64,000 nucleotides of DNA from Lentzea kentuckyensis (GTDB lineage: Bacteria > Actinomycetota > Actinomycetes > Mycobacteriales > Pseudonocardiaceae). How positions within the stretch are numbered: position 1 is the first letter of the stretch; each line of letters begins with the position of its first letter. The position numbers were made by a program, and so were the translations under genes. The notes below the pieces were generated by a model. It was not told the origin of the DNA. It was given only the letters and a program-made list of their open reading frames with translations, and did not search any database. The stretch is from positions 1-64,000 of the forward strand of contig NZ_MUYM01000003.1 of NCBI RefSeq assembly GCF_002150765.1. Direction: 5' to 3'. Shown here in pieces: positions 1-8,955 of the stretch.

Positions 1-48
1 CATGCGAAAAGCAGCTCGCCTTCGCAGCTCGCGTGCGGCGTCGCGTGG

Positions 49-945
49 TTATGCGACCTGTTTTGCGTCTGCCGAGAAGGTGTTGCAGGCTGTTGTCGAG
101 TTTGACTTGTAGCCTGCTGTTGCCCACTGTGCTTGGTTTGCGGATGAGCCGTGGGCGTTGTTTTCCGGCTTTTCTTCGATGGCGTACTGGAAGTCGTCCT
201 GCGCCAGCCTTGCCAGGCTCGTGGTCACTGATCCTCGGCCTGCTGCGCTGGCCAGGAACATGCCCGCGAAGCAGTTTGCCTGGAGTTCGATTCTGCGCGA
301 CATTTCCAGGCCCGCTGGGGTCTTTTCACCTGCGTCGGTGATTTTCAGGTCGGCGGCTCGTAGCAGGCCGGTCAGGGCTTGTACGTGGTGGCCGTACTCG
401 TGGGAGAGCGTGGCCAGGTGGGTTGCCGGGGCGTCGCCGCCGCCGTTGTCGCGCAGGCGGGCCGTGGGCATGTAGATCGTTCGGTTGCGGCCGCAGTAGT
501 AGGCGACTGCGTGGTCGGATTCCGGGGCGGCGCCGCAGGGGCCGTCTTTCAGGTCTGGCGAGGCGTCCAGGGACGGCTTTTCGAACGGGAGGTTCGTTGC
601 TGTCAGGAGGGGGCCCCAGGCTGCGTCGAGGCATTCGACGCCTGCTGTGTAGTAGGCGGCGAGTTGTTGGTCGGTGACGCCGAAGGGCGGCAGGGTGCAG
701 GTTTGCTGGGGCAGGGAGGCCGGCTTTACCAGGAACGGGTGGTCTGCGAGGCGGTAGACGGCTCGCGGGCGGATCGGGGTGGTCGGCTCCGTTGTCGACG
801 GGGACGGGGCCGGGCGGGAGCCTGCCAGGGCGTGGCCGGTGACGAGTCTGGGGCGGCTCAGTTGACCGATTCCTAGGACGAACGCGACCACCAGGACGAA
901 CACTCCCGCGAGTAGCACCGGGTTGTTCTTGGGTGGTTGGGTCAC
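49..945 (-). CDS. membrane-anchored neutral zinc metallopeptidase, paralogue 1 (short form)
   Basis: 298 aa. A single hydrophobic segment (residues about 9-27) follows a short N-terminus, so the protein is probably anchored with its catalytic domain outside. The HExxH zinc motif reads HEYGH (182-186) and the downstream Glu ligand lies in ELQANC (about 220), the pattern of the YpfJ/PF04228 neutral zinc metallopeptidase family. Substrate is unknown. It is the last of three tandem paralogues on the minus strand and lacks the long proline-rich N-terminus of the other two. Only 12 bp separate it from the preceding gene (958-2220), so the two are probably cotranscribed. Family assignment is strong; function is not known. 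Confidence 0.85.
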   Translation of the reverse strand: MTQPPKNNPVLLAGVFVLVVAFVLGIGQLSRPRLVTGHALAGSRPAPSPSTTEPTTPIRPRAVYRLADHPFLVKPASLPQQTCTLPPFGVTDQQLAAYYTAGVECLDAAWGPLLTATNLPFEKPSLDASPDLKDGPCGAAPESDHAVAYYCGRNRTIYMPTARLRDNGGGDAPATHLATLSHEYGHHVQALTGLLRAADLKITDAGEKTPAGLEMSRRIELQANCFAGMFLASAAGRGSVTTSLARLAQDDFQYAIEEKPENNAHGSSANQAQWATAGYKSNSTTACNTFSADAKQVA

Positions 946-957
946 GTTCGCCCCTTT

Positions 958-2220
958 CTAGGAGACGGTGCCGGCGTCGGCTGCCCAGGTGTTGCAGGCC
1001 GAGGCCTGGTTCGTCTTGTAGCCCTGGTTCACCCAGTTCGCGTTGTTCTGCGGTGAGCCGTGGTCCTTGGTCGGGTAGATGTCGTAGTCGCCTCGGTTGC
1101 CTGCGTCGGACAGGGCGACCCTGATGACGTCGATGGGGATCGCTCCGTGCGACAACGGGGCCAGTGACATCCCGCCGAAGCAGGTTGCCTGTAGCTCCAT
1201 CCGGCGGTTCAGGTCGAGGCCCTTCGGAGTATCCCACCCTCCGGCGTCGTACTGCGCGCGGTCCGAGGCTTTCAGCATTCCGGTGAGCCACTGGATGTGG
1301 TGGCCGTACTCGTGGGCCAGCTGGCCCAGGTACTTGCCGGGGTGGTTCGGGTTGTTCGGGTTGCGTTCGGCGGCGTAGGCGTTCGCCGTCCAGTAGATGC
1401 CGCCCTGGCAGTAGCGCGCGGTCTGGTCCGGGCGGACGGTGCCGCACGGGTATTGCGCGGTCTCGGTGATGATGTGCAGCTCAACGGGCTGGTACGGGAG
1501 GTTCGCGGCCTGCAGGGCCGGCTTCCACATGCTTTCGATGCACGGGAGCGCCGCGCGGAGGAACGTGTCCTGGCCCGCCGGGGAGTAGTCCATGGCGGGG
1601 AGCGGGCAGCCCGAGATCGTGTTCGCGCCGAAGCTCGGCTTCAGGAACGGGTGGTCCGCCAGTGCGTAGACGGCCTTCGCGCCTGCCTGGGTCTGGCCGG
1701 TGGAGGGGGTTTTGGACGACGACGGGCGCGATGGCGGGCCTGCTGTTGTCGTGGCCGGCTCGTCGGTGGTGGTGGGCAGGGTGAACGTGGGGCTTTGGGG
1801 CGTGTAGTTCGAGTAGCCCGTGTCCTTCGTCTTGTTGTTCAGGGTGGCCGCGAAGACGCCGACGGCGCCCAGGCCGAGGATCACCACGCCGCCCAGGATC
1901 AGCGCGACGATCGGGCCGTTGCTCTTCTTGCGCGGCTGCATCGGCGGGTACGGGCCGTAGCCGGGCTGGTAGCCGCCACCGCCGGGTGGGGCGCCCCAGG
2001 ACGGTTGCGGCGGAGGCATGACCGGACCTGGTGGTGGCGGGCCGTACTGGCCGTACTGACCAGGGGGCGGGCCGTAGGACGGCGGCGGGCCCTGGGGTGG
2101 CATGCCGTAGGGAGGAGGCGGTGAGCCCTGTGCCGGCCGCTGCCCCAGTGGTGCGGGCATGGGCGGCGGGCCGACCGGGCGAGGTGGCGGCCAATTGCCC
2201 GGCGGCGGTGGTTGCGTCAT
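958..2220 (-). CDS. Pro-rich membrane-anchored zinc metallopeptidase, paralogue 2
   Basis: 420 aa. Order of parts: Pro/Gly/Tyr-rich cytoplasmic tail (1-95), one membrane segment (about 102-126), Ser/Thr-rich linker (about 135-180), then the peptidase domain with HEYGH (303-307) and the Glu ligand in MELQATC (about 342). I chose the ATG at 2220 over an upstream in-frame ATG at 2265 because GGGGGA precedes it and the protein then starts MTQPP like its two neighbours. Paralogue of the genes at 49-945 and 2348-3601. A GAGCATATG element upstream (2260-2268) is shared with the third copy. Probable extracytoplasmic protease; substrate unknown. Confidence 0.87.
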   Translation of the reverse strand: MTQPPPPGNWPPPRPVGPPPMPAPLGQRPAQGSPPPPYGMPPQGPPPSYGPPPGQYGQYGPPPPGPVMPPPQPSWGAPPGGGGYQPGYGPYPPMQPRKKSNGPIVALILGGVVILGLGAVGVFAATLNNKTKDTGYSNYTPQSPTFTLPTTTDEPATTTAGPPSRPSSSKTPSTGQTQAGAKAVYALADHPFLKPSFGANTISGCPLPAMDYSPAGQDTFLRAALPCIESMWKPALQAANLPYQPVELHIITETAQYPCGTVRPDQTARYCQGGIYWTANAYAAERNPNNPNHPGKYLGQLAHEYGHHIQWLTGMLKASDRAQYDAGGWDTPKGLDLNRRMELQATCFGGMSLAPLSHGAIPIDVIRVALSDAGNRGDYDIYPTKDHGSPQNNANWVNQGYKTNQASACNTWAADAGTVS

Positions 2221-2259
2221 CGCCTGAGGTCCCCCCATTGGTGAGCCTGGGTCGGGTAC

Positions 2260-2268
2260 GAGCATATG
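2260..2268 (-). promoter_or_regulatory. conserved CATATGCTC element upstream of zinc peptidase 2
   Basis: The minus-strand sequence CATATGCTC lies about 40 nt upstream of the start codon at 2220. The same nine bases occur at 3644-3652, about 42 nt upstream of the paralogue starting at 3601. Equal spacing in two paralogues suggests a shared promoter (-10-like) element or operator, but it may simply be retained from the duplication. Confidence 0.35.
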
Positions 2269-2347
2269 CGGAGCGAGATCGCGTGTCCCCCGACCGGGCT
2301 AACGCGTCCCGTCCACGTCCATGAGACGCGCGGGCCGGGGGATCGGT

Positions 2348-3601
2348 TCACGAGACGTCGCCGGAGCTCGCCGCCCAGGTGTTGCAGGCCTTGATGTCGT
2401 TCTGCTTGTGGCCGTGCATCACCCAACGTTCGTTGTTCGGCGCGCTGCCGTGGTCCGGCCTGCGGTTGTAGTCACCGCGCTTGCTCGCGTCGGACAGGCC
2501 GGTGTTCACGACGTCCATCGGCACGACGTTCTTGTGCGAGAACGGCGCCAGCGTCATGCCGCCGAAGCAGGTGGCCTGCAGTTCCAGCCTGCGGTTGAGT
2601 TCGAGACCCTTGGGCGTGTCGAAGCCGCCGACGTCGTACTGGGCCTGGTCCGCGGCGCGCAGCAGGCCGGTCAGCCACTGGACGTGGTGGCCGTACTCGT
2701 GGCTGAGCTGGCCGAGGTACACGCCGGGGTGGCGGACCGTCGAGCCGCCCTCGTTCGAGTAGAAGTTGCCGGGCCAGTAGATGACGCCCTTGCAGAACAT
2801 CGCGGTCGAGTTGGCCTGGCGCGAGCCGCACGGCGTCTGCGTGCTGCCGGTGAACACCTGCAGCTCGACCGGCTGGTACGGCAGGTTGGCCGCCTTCAAC
2901 GCCGGTTGCCACGCCTTCTCGATGCACGGCAGCGCGGCCGAGAGGAACCGCTCCTCGCCCGCCGGGTTGTACTCCATCTTCGGCAACGGGCACGCGTCGA
3001 AGTCGTTCGCGCCGACGCCGGTGCCGAAGATCGGGTGGTCGGCGAGCTTGTAGACGGCCTTCGGGCCCACCGGGGTCGGCTGCGTGCTCGGCGTCCGGGT
3101 CGACGAGGTGCGCGTGGACGTCGTCGTGGTGGTCGTTGTCGTCGTGGTTGTGTAGGTGTAGGTCGGGCTGTACGTCGTGTAGTTCGAGTAGCCCGTGTCC
3201 TTCACCTTGTTGTTCAACGTCGCCGCGAACACACCGACGGCACCCAAACCGAGGATCACCACGCCGCCCAGCACCAGCGCCAGGATCGGGCCGCTGCTGC
3301 TCCTGCGGGACGGCGGCATCGCCGGGTACGGCGCGAAACCGGGCTGTGGCTGGTAGCCCCAGGTCGGCTGCGGCGGCGGCATCACCGGACGCGGCGGCGG
3401 CAGCGGTGCGCAACCAGGAGGCGGCATCGGCGGACGCAGGTGCGGAGGCGGGCCCATCGGCGGGCGCATGCCGGGCGGAGGAGGTCCTTGAGCTGGGCGG
3501 GGAGGCATCGGCGGCCGGTACGGCGGCGGTGCCGGCACGGGCGGCGGGCCAACCGGGCGTGGCGGCGGTCGATAACCGGGAACTCCGAGTGGTTGCGTCA
3601 T
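2348..3601 (-). CDS. Pro-rich membrane-anchored zinc metallopeptidase, paralogue 3
   Basis: 417 aa. Long Pro-rich tail (1-98), membrane segment (about 104-128), a Thr-rich linker with a run of about 13 threonines (150-162), then the zinc peptidase domain with HEYGH (301-305) and Glu in LELQATC (about 340). Start is the ATG at 3601 preceded by GGGGGA; an upstream in-frame ATG at 3649 would add 16 residues with no ribosome site. It is divergent from the DUF2207 gene at 3650, with only 48 bp between. Closest in layout to paralogue 2. Role outside the membrane is inferred from topology; substrate unknown. Confidence 0.87.
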   Translation of the reverse strand: MTQPLGVPGYRPPPRPVGPPPVPAPPPYRPPMPPRPAQGPPPPGMRPPMGPPPHLRPPMPPPGCAPLPPPRPVMPPPQPTWGYQPQPGFAPYPAMPPSRRSSSGPILALVLGGVVILGLGAVGVFAATLNNKVKDTGYSNYTTYSPTYTYTTTTTTTTTTTSTRTSSTRTPSTQPTPVGPKAVYKLADHPIFGTGVGANDFDACPLPKMEYNPAGEERFLSAALPCIEKAWQPALKAANLPYQPVELQVFTGSTQTPCGSRQANSTAMFCKGVIYWPGNFYSNEGGSTVRHPGVYLGQLSHEYGHHVQWLTGLLRAADQAQYDVGGFDTPKGLELNRRLELQATCFGGMTLAPFSHKNVVPMDVVNTGLSDASKRGDYNRRPDHGSAPNNERWVMHGHKQNDIKACNTWAASSGDVS

Positions 3602-3643
3602 CGCCGAAGATCCCCCAGATGGCGTCTGTACGAAAGTCCGCCG

Positions 3644-3652
3644 GAGCATATG
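3644..3652 (-). promoter_or_regulatory. conserved CATATGCTC element upstream of zinc peptidase 3
   Basis: Same nine bases and nearly the same distance to the start codon as at 2260-2268. Here the element overlaps the ATG (3650) of the divergent DUF2207 gene, so a protein or polymerase bound here could affect both directions. Function is inferred only from conservation between the two copies. Confidence 0.35.
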
Positions 3653-5302
3653 AGGACTCCGCTATTGTCCGCAGCCGTGTTGAAGAACTGGGGAGTGGCG
3701 ATCTTCGCCACCGCGGCGTTGACCTCTGCCATGGCTCTTGGCACGGCCGTCGGCGCGCTCGCGCAGCCGCTTCCCGGCACCGTCAGCACAGAGGTGCGGA
3801 TGAAGCTGGAGCGCGACGCCAAGCTCACCGTCACCGAGACCGTCATCGTGCCGGACGGCAAGACCGTCAAGCGGACCGTCCCCTTGCGACTCGCGGTCGG
3901 CAACGATCTCGTGCGTCAGTACGAGGTCACCGACGCCAAGGTCGAGGGGACCGGCAGCGTCGACGTCAGCGGTGAGCAGTTCTCCGTGGTCCTCAATGGT
4001 GGGAAGGCCACGCTGACCTACGCGGTCGTCGGCGCGGTCGCCCCCGTCGGTGACGCGCTGGAGGTGCGCTGGCAGGTCGCGGGCGGCTGGGACACCGAAC
4101 TCGACAAGGTCGCCGTCTCGTTCTCCGCGCCCGACTCACCGACGTCGGTGAACTGTCTCGCGGGCCCCGTCGGTTCGTCGCAGCCGTGCACCAGCGCGGA
4201 CCTCGCGGACGGCAAAGGCGTGCGGGCGCAGGAGATCAAGCTCGCCGCGGGCGAGCGCGTCGACCTCGCGATCGGCCTGTCCGCCGGTGTCGTGCCGCCG
4301 AACGCGGTCGTGGTCGAGCAGTCCGGGCTGGCGGCCGCGTTCGCGCTGACCCCGGTGAGCGGCATCGCGCTCGGCGGGCTGCTGGTGTTGCTGCTCGGCG
4401 GTGTCGCGCTGCTCTGGTACCTGCGCGGCCGGGACGTCGCCGCGCTGTCCAGCGAGGTCGGCGCGGTCTCCGTGCTGGTGCGCGACCAGAGCGGCAGGGT
4501 CGCGTTCGCGTCGCCCGACGGCGTGCTGCCCGGCCAGGTCGGCACCGTCGTCGACGAGCACGTGGACGTCGTCGACGTGACGGCCACGGTGATCGACCTC
4601 GCGGTTCGCAACTACGTCTGGATCGCCGAGACGGACGGCCACGACTGGCGGATCGTGCGCCGCAACCCTGCCGATGCCTCGTTGTCCGGCTACGAGAAGG
4701 CCGTCTACACCGCACTGTTGCCCGACGGTGTGGACGCGGTGACCGTGTCCGAGCTGCGCGGCCGGGGGATCGACCTCGCGCGGGTCCGCGACGAACTGTA
4801 CGCGGACGTCGTGGAGAAGCGCTGGTTCGTCCGCCGCCCGGACGCCGAGCGCAGCCTGTTCTGGTGGGCCGGCATCGTGATCGCGGTGCTGGGCGTGGCC
4901 GTCACGGTCGTGCTGGCGCTCACGATCGGCAACGCGCTGTTCGGGCTCGCCGTCGCGGTCGGTGGTGTCGCGCTCACGTTCGGCGCGCGGTCGATGCCCG
5001 CCCGCACCAAGCGCGGCAGCGAGTTGCTGGAGCACGTCCGCGGCCTGCGCGGGTACCTCCACGGCCTGACGCCGGACGACGTCCCCGAGGCCGACCGAGA
5101 GCTGGTGTTCTCGCGTTCGCTGCCGTACGCGGTGGTGCTCGGCGAGACCGAGCGCTGGCTCGCCACGTTCGGTCAGCAGGACCTTTACTGGTACGGCAAC
5201 GCGTCCGACTTCCGGCGCAGCTTCCCCGCGTTCCTGGGGGCGCTCGACGGTGTGCTCGCCCAGGCGGGCCACCTGCGATCGCTCCGGGCGCCGAACCCGT
5301 AG
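3650..5302 (+). CDS. DUF2207-type predicted membrane protein
   Basis: 550 aa. N-terminal signal/anchor (about 1-35, ending near ALAQP), an extracytoplasmic domain (about 40-225), a membrane helix (about 228-255), a cytoplasmic part, and a second hydrophobic region of one or two helices (about 400-440). This layout matches the DUF2207 family of predicted membrane proteins, whose biochemical role is unknown. Start ATG 3650 has GGAG only three bases upstream; GTG at 3677 (VLKNWG) is an in-frame alternative. The open frame runs far upstream, but that part is the antisense shadow of the zinc peptidase. The M16 peptidase gene follows after 10 bp, suggesting one transcript. Confidence 0.82.
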   Translation: MRTPLLSAAVLKNWGVAIFATAALTSAMALGTAVGALAQPLPGTVSTEVRMKLERDAKLTVTETVIVPDGKTVKRTVPLRLAVGNDLVRQYEVTDAKVEGTGSVDVSGEQFSVVLNGGKATLTYAVVGAVAPVGDALEVRWQVAGGWDTELDKVAVSFSAPDSPTSVNCLAGPVGSSQPCTSADLADGKGVRAQEIKLAAGERVDLAIGLSAGVVPPNAVVVEQSGLAAAFALTPVSGIALGGLLVLLLGGVALLWYLRGRDVAALSSEVGAVSVLVRDQSGRVAFASPDGVLPGQVGTVVDEHVDVVDVTATVIDLAVRNYVWIAETDGHDWRIVRRNPADASLSGYEKAVYTALLPDGVDAVTVSELRGRGIDLARVRDELYADVVEKRWFVRRPDAERSLFWWAGIVIAVLGVAVTVVLALTIGNALFGLAVAVGGVALTFGARSMPARTKRGSELLEHVRGLRGYLHGLTPDDVPEADRELVFSRSLPYAVVLGETERWLATFGQQDLYWYGNASDFRRSFPAFLGALDGVLAQAGHLRSLRAPNP

Positions 5303-5312
5303 GCTGGCGCAC

Positions 5313-6596
5313 ATGGCCTCACCCGAACTGCACAGGTTCACGTTGCCCAACGGCCTGCGGGTGGTGCTCGCCCCCGACGCCAGCGCACCGGTCGTCGGCG
5401 TCAGCGTGCACTACGACGTCGGCTTCCGCTCCGAGCCCGAGGGGCGCACCGGTTTCGCGCACCTCTTCGAACATCTGATGTTCCAGGGCAGCGAGAGCCT
5501 CGAGAAGCTGGCTCACTTCCGCCATGTGCAGTCGTCGGGCGGCACGTTCAACGGGTCCACACACCCGGACTACACGGACTACTACCAGGTGCTGCCCTCG
5601 GCGGCGCTGGAGCGGGCGCTGTTCCTCGAGGCGGACCGCATGCGCGCACCGAAGATCACCGAGGAGAACCTCCGCAACCAGATCGACGTGGTGAAGGAGG
5701 AGATCCGGCTCAACGTGCTGAACCGCCCGTACGGCGGGTTCCCCTGGATCCTGCTGCCGCCGGTGCTGTTCAAGACGTTCGCCAACGCGCACAACGGCTA
5801 CGGCGACTTCGTGGACCTGGAGAGCGCCACGGTCGACGACTGCGCGGAGTTCTTCGACACCTACTACTCGCCGTCCAACGCCGTGCTGACGGTCGCCGGT
5901 GACCTCGACGTCGAGACCACGAAGACGTTGGTGGAGAAGCACTTCGGCGACGTGCCGGCGCGTCCGAAGCCGGAGCGCCCGTCGTTCGCGGAGCCCGCCC
6001 CGCAGGGCGAGGTGCGGCAGGAGCACGGCGACGCGCTGGCCCCGCTGCCCGCGATCGCGATCGGCTACCGCGTGCCGGACCCGGTCACCGACATCGACGG
6101 CTACCTCGCGTACCTGGTGCTGGCCGGCGTGCTGGCGGACGGCGACGGTTCGCGGCTGCAGCAGCGCCTGGTGCACCGCGAGGGCATCGTGATCGACCTG
6201 AACGCGGGCTGTGGCCTGTTCGGGCCGCTGGAGGCCCGCGACCCGGACACGTTCAGCATCACCGCGATCCACGCCGCCGAGGTCTCGGCGGACCAGGTCA
6301 TCGCCGCGATCGACGAGGAACTGCAGAAGCTCGCGCAGGAGCCGCCGTCGGTCGAGGAGCTCGCGAAGGTCACCGCCCGCTGGGCGTCGACCATGCACAA
6401 GGAGCACGACCGGCTCACGAACCGCACGCTGGGCCTCGGCTCCGCGGAGCTGCTGTTCGGCCGGGCCGAGCTGATCTACGAACTGCCTGAGCGGATCGCT
6501 TCGGTGACCGTGGACGAGGTGTCCGCCGCGGCCAAGGCGCTGCGTCCGGACGCCCGCGCCCTTCTTCTCGTCAAGCCCACCGGAGGAGCCCAGTGA
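5313..6596 (+). CDS. M16 family metallopeptidase, catalytic subunit
   Basis: 427 aa. The inverted zinc motif HxxEH is present as HLFEH (50-54), with the distal Glu ligand in the VKEEIRLN segment (about 129-130), so this should be the active chain of a pitrilysin/processing-peptidase-like M16B pair. The start ATG at 5313 gives MASPELHRFTLPNG, the usual first beta strand. The next gene (6593-7993) encodes a second M16 protein without the zinc motif and overlaps this stop by 4 bp (GTGA), which fits the family's two-gene, two-subunit arrangement. Peptide substrate unknown. Confidence 0.92.
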   Translation: MASPELHRFTLPNGLRVVLAPDASAPVVGVSVHYDVGFRSEPEGRTGFAHLFEHLMFQGSESLEKLAHFRHVQSSGGTFNGSTHPDYTDYYQVLPSAALERALFLEADRMRAPKITEENLRNQIDVVKEEIRLNVLNRPYGGFPWILLPPVLFKTFANAHNGYGDFVDLESATVDDCAEFFDTYYSPSNAVLTVAGDLDVETTKTLVEKHFGDVPARPKPERPSFAEPAPQGEVRQEHGDALAPLPAIAIGYRVPDPVTDIDGYLAYLVLAGVLADGDGSRLQQRLVHREGIVIDLNAGCGLFGPLEARDPDTFSITAIHAAEVSADQVIAAIDEELQKLAQEPPSVEELAKVTARWASTMHKEHDRLTNRTLGLGSAELLFGRAELIYELPERIASVTVDEVSAAAKALRPDARALLLVKPTGGAQ

Positions 6597-7993
6597 CCGC
6601 GTCTGTTTCGGCGGCCAAGACCCACCGCACCGCCGAGGAGATCGGGCGCACCGAAGTGGGGCCGCGTCCGTTGCCGGAGCTGGGCTCGCAGAAGGCGGCC
6701 GCCGAGCTGTCCACTGTGGACACCGTGCTGCCGAACGGCCTGCGCGTCATCGCCGTGCGCCGCGCCACCGTGCCGATGGTCGAGCTGCGGCTGCGCGTTC
6801 CGTTCGCCGACCCGGCCGCGTCGAGCGTCGGTTCGGCGCACTCGGCGCAGGCGGAGATCCTCGCGAACACCGTGCTGACCGGTACCGCCACGCGTTCCCG
6901 CGTGCAGATCGACACCGAGCTGGCGCTGGTCGGCGGCGAGCTCGACGCCGTGGTCGACCCGGAGCGCCTGAGCTTCACCGGCAACGCCCTGGCCAGCGGC
7001 CTCGGCACCGTGCTGGACGTGCTGCGCGACGTGCTGACGTCCGCGTCGTACCCGGCGGACGAGGTGGAGCGCGAGCAGGCCCGCCTGGTCGAGCGCATCA
7101 CGATCGCCCGGTCGCAGCCGAGCGTCATCGCGCGTGAGGCGTTGCAGAAGGTCCTGTACGGCGACCACCCGTACGCCAAGGAGATGCCGGAGGCCGACGA
7201 GGTCGCCGAGGTGTCCCGCGAAGACGTGGTCGCGTTGCACGCCAAGGCGTTGCTGCCGCGCGGCTCGGTCTTCGTGATCGTCGGCGACGTCGACCCGGCC
7301 GAGGCCGTGGCGCAGGTCGGCGAGGCGCTGGCCGAGTGGCAGGGCGAGGGCGAGGCCGTCCAGCTGCCACCGCTGCCGCCCGTGACCGGTGGCGACGTGC
7401 TGCTGGTGCACCGCGCCGGTGCCGTGCAGTCGCAGATCCGCCTTGCCGCACAGGCGATTCCGCGCACCGACGAGCGTTACCCGGCGCTGCAGCTCGCGAA
7501 CCTGGTCTACGGCGGGTTCTTCTCGTCGCGGCTGGTCGAGAACATCCGCGAGGACAAGGGCTACACCTACAGCGCGCGCTCGCACCCCGAGTTCACCGTC
7601 CACGGCGCCACGCTGCTGGTCGACGCGGACACGGCTTCGGACGTGACGGCGGCGGCGCTGCTGGAGACCCGTTACGAGCTGGCGCGCCTCGGCATGGTCC
7701 CGCCGTCGGAGTCCGAAGTGGACGTCGCCCGCAGCTACGCGATCGGCACGCTGCTCACCACCACGTCCTCGCAGTCCGGCCTCGCGTCGTTCGTCGTCAA
7801 CCTCGTCGCGCTCGGCCTGGGCATCGACTGGCTGGTGGCGCACCCGCAGCGGCTGCAGGCGGTCACGCCGGAGCAGGTCGCCGCGGCGGCGCTGGAGTTC
7901 TTCGCGCCGGGCAACTTCACCGGTGTGCTGGTGGGCGACGCCGAGCAGCTCAAGGCGAAGCTGTCGGCGTTGGGCGGGGTTGCGTTCCAGTGA
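6593..7993 (+). CDS. M16 family peptidase-like protein, non-catalytic subunit
   Basis: 466 aa. M16 fold with N-terminal TVLPNGLRVIAVR and C-terminal substrate-binding elements (KGYTYSARS), but the HxxEH zinc motif is absent at the expected place (residues about 80-95). In M16B pairs the partner lacking the motif builds the other half of the chamber, which is the likely role. Start GTG 6593 overlaps the upstream TGA (GTGA) and is preceded by GGAGGA at 6582-6587. The nudC gene overlaps its stop in the same way, so the three genes are probably translationally coupled. Confidence 0.9.
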   Translation: MTASVSAAKTHRTAEEIGRTEVGPRPLPELGSQKAAAELSTVDTVLPNGLRVIAVRRATVPMVELRLRVPFADPAASSVGSAHSAQAEILANTVLTGTATRSRVQIDTELALVGGELDAVVDPERLSFTGNALASGLGTVLDVLRDVLTSASYPADEVEREQARLVERITIARSQPSVIAREALQKVLYGDHPYAKEMPEADEVAEVSREDVVALHAKALLPRGSVFVIVGDVDPAEAVAQVGEALAEWQGEGEAVQLPPLPPVTGGDVLLVHRAGAVQSQIRLAAQAIPRTDERYPALQLANLVYGGFFSSRLVENIREDKGYTYSARSHPEFTVHGATLLVDADTASDVTAAALLETRYELARLGMVPPSESEVDVARSYAIGTLLTTTSSQSGLASFVVNLVALGLGIDWLVAHPQRLQAVTPEQVAAAALEFFAPGNFTGVLVGDAEQLKAKLSALGGVAFQ

Positions 7994-8937
7994 GTTTCGA
8001 CCTGGTCGGCCTGCCAGCGTTGTCGCGGTTCGCGATCGACCGGTGCGAGCCGTTGCGCGGCGACGAGGAGAAGCTCGCCGCGCTCTGGCCCAAGGCACGG
8101 ATGATCGTCGTCGACACGCGGGGCCGCACGCTGGTGGCCGAGCGCGGCACGCGGATCGCCGACCGGCCCGCGACCGAGTTCGGCGACCAGCCGCCGGTGA
8201 ACGCCGTCCTGCTGGGTGAGCAGGACGGCGTGGCGTACTTCGCCGTGCTGATGCCCGCCGAGGACGGCGAGCAGGTGCCGGCCAGCCGCGCGTGGGGTCC
8301 GCCGGAGCTCACGGACGAGGCGCAGTGGCTCGACCTGCGGCAGGCCGGTGCGACGCTGGACGACATGTCCGCAGGGCTCTTCACGACCGCGGCGGCGCTG
8401 TTCCAGTGGCACCGGCTCGGCAAGTACTGCGCCAAGTGCGGCGCGCGGACCGTGCTGGAGAAGTCCGGCTGGATCAGCGTCTGCTCGGGCTGCGAGCGCG
8501 AGGAGTACCCGCGTACCGACGCCGCGGTGATCTGCCTGGTGCACGACGGAGCGGACCAGGTGCTGGTGGCTCGCGGTCCGGAGTGGCCGGAGGGCCGGTT
8601 CTCCGTGCTGGCAGGGTTCGTCGAGGCCGGCGAGTCGCTGGAGGCCTGCGTCGCGCGGGAGATCCTGGAAGAGGTCGGGATCTCCGTGCGGGACATCCGG
8701 TACCTCGGGTCCCAGCCGTGGCCGTTCCCCCGGTCGTTGATGATCGGGTTCGAGGCCGTGGCCGATCCGGCGGAACCGCTGCGGCTCGCCGAGGGTGAGA
8801 TCGCCGAGGCCAAGTGGGTCTCGCGGGACGACGTGCGGAAGGCGATCGAGGTGCCCGGCAGCGTTGCGGGGCTGGGGCTCGCCGGTGGCGCGTCGATCGC
8901 GTTCCGGATGCTGCAGAGCTGGGCGGCTTCGGCGTAG
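7990..8937 (+). CDS. nudC: NAD(+)/NADH pyrophosphatase NudC
   Basis: 315 aa. Zinc ribbon with four cysteines (C147, C150, C165, C168), a Nudix box GFVEAGESLEACVAREILEE (209-228), and the family-specific SQPWPFP motif (241-247) that marks NADH pyrophosphatases. The enzyme hydrolyses NAD(H) to NMN(H) and AMP; family members also remove NAD caps from RNA. Start GTG 7990 overlaps the stop of the M16 gene (GTGA). Length and motifs are complete. It converges on the regulator gene at 8956 with only 18 bp between stops and no hairpin. Confidence 0.95.
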   Translation: MSFDLVGLPALSRFAIDRCEPLRGDEEKLAALWPKARMIVVDTRGRTLVAERGTRIADRPATEFGDQPPVNAVLLGEQDGVAYFAVLMPAEDGEQVPASRAWGPPELTDEAQWLDLRQAGATLDDMSAGLFTTAAALFQWHRLGKYCAKCGARTVLEKSGWISVCSGCEREEYPRTDAAVICLVHDGADQVLVARGPEWPEGRFSVLAGFVEAGESLEACVAREILEEVGISVRDIRYLGSQPWPFPRSLMIGFEAVADPAEPLRLAEGEIAEAKWVSRDDVRKAIEVPGSVAGLGLAGGASIAFRMLQSWAASA

Positions 8938-8955
8938 CCGGGTTGCGCGTCACGG

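Noticed and set aside
2321..3649. Upstream part of the frame leading into the DUF2207 gene
   Set aside because: It is antisense to zinc peptidase 3, Arg/His-rich and without domains; the real protein starts with a signal peptide at 3650.
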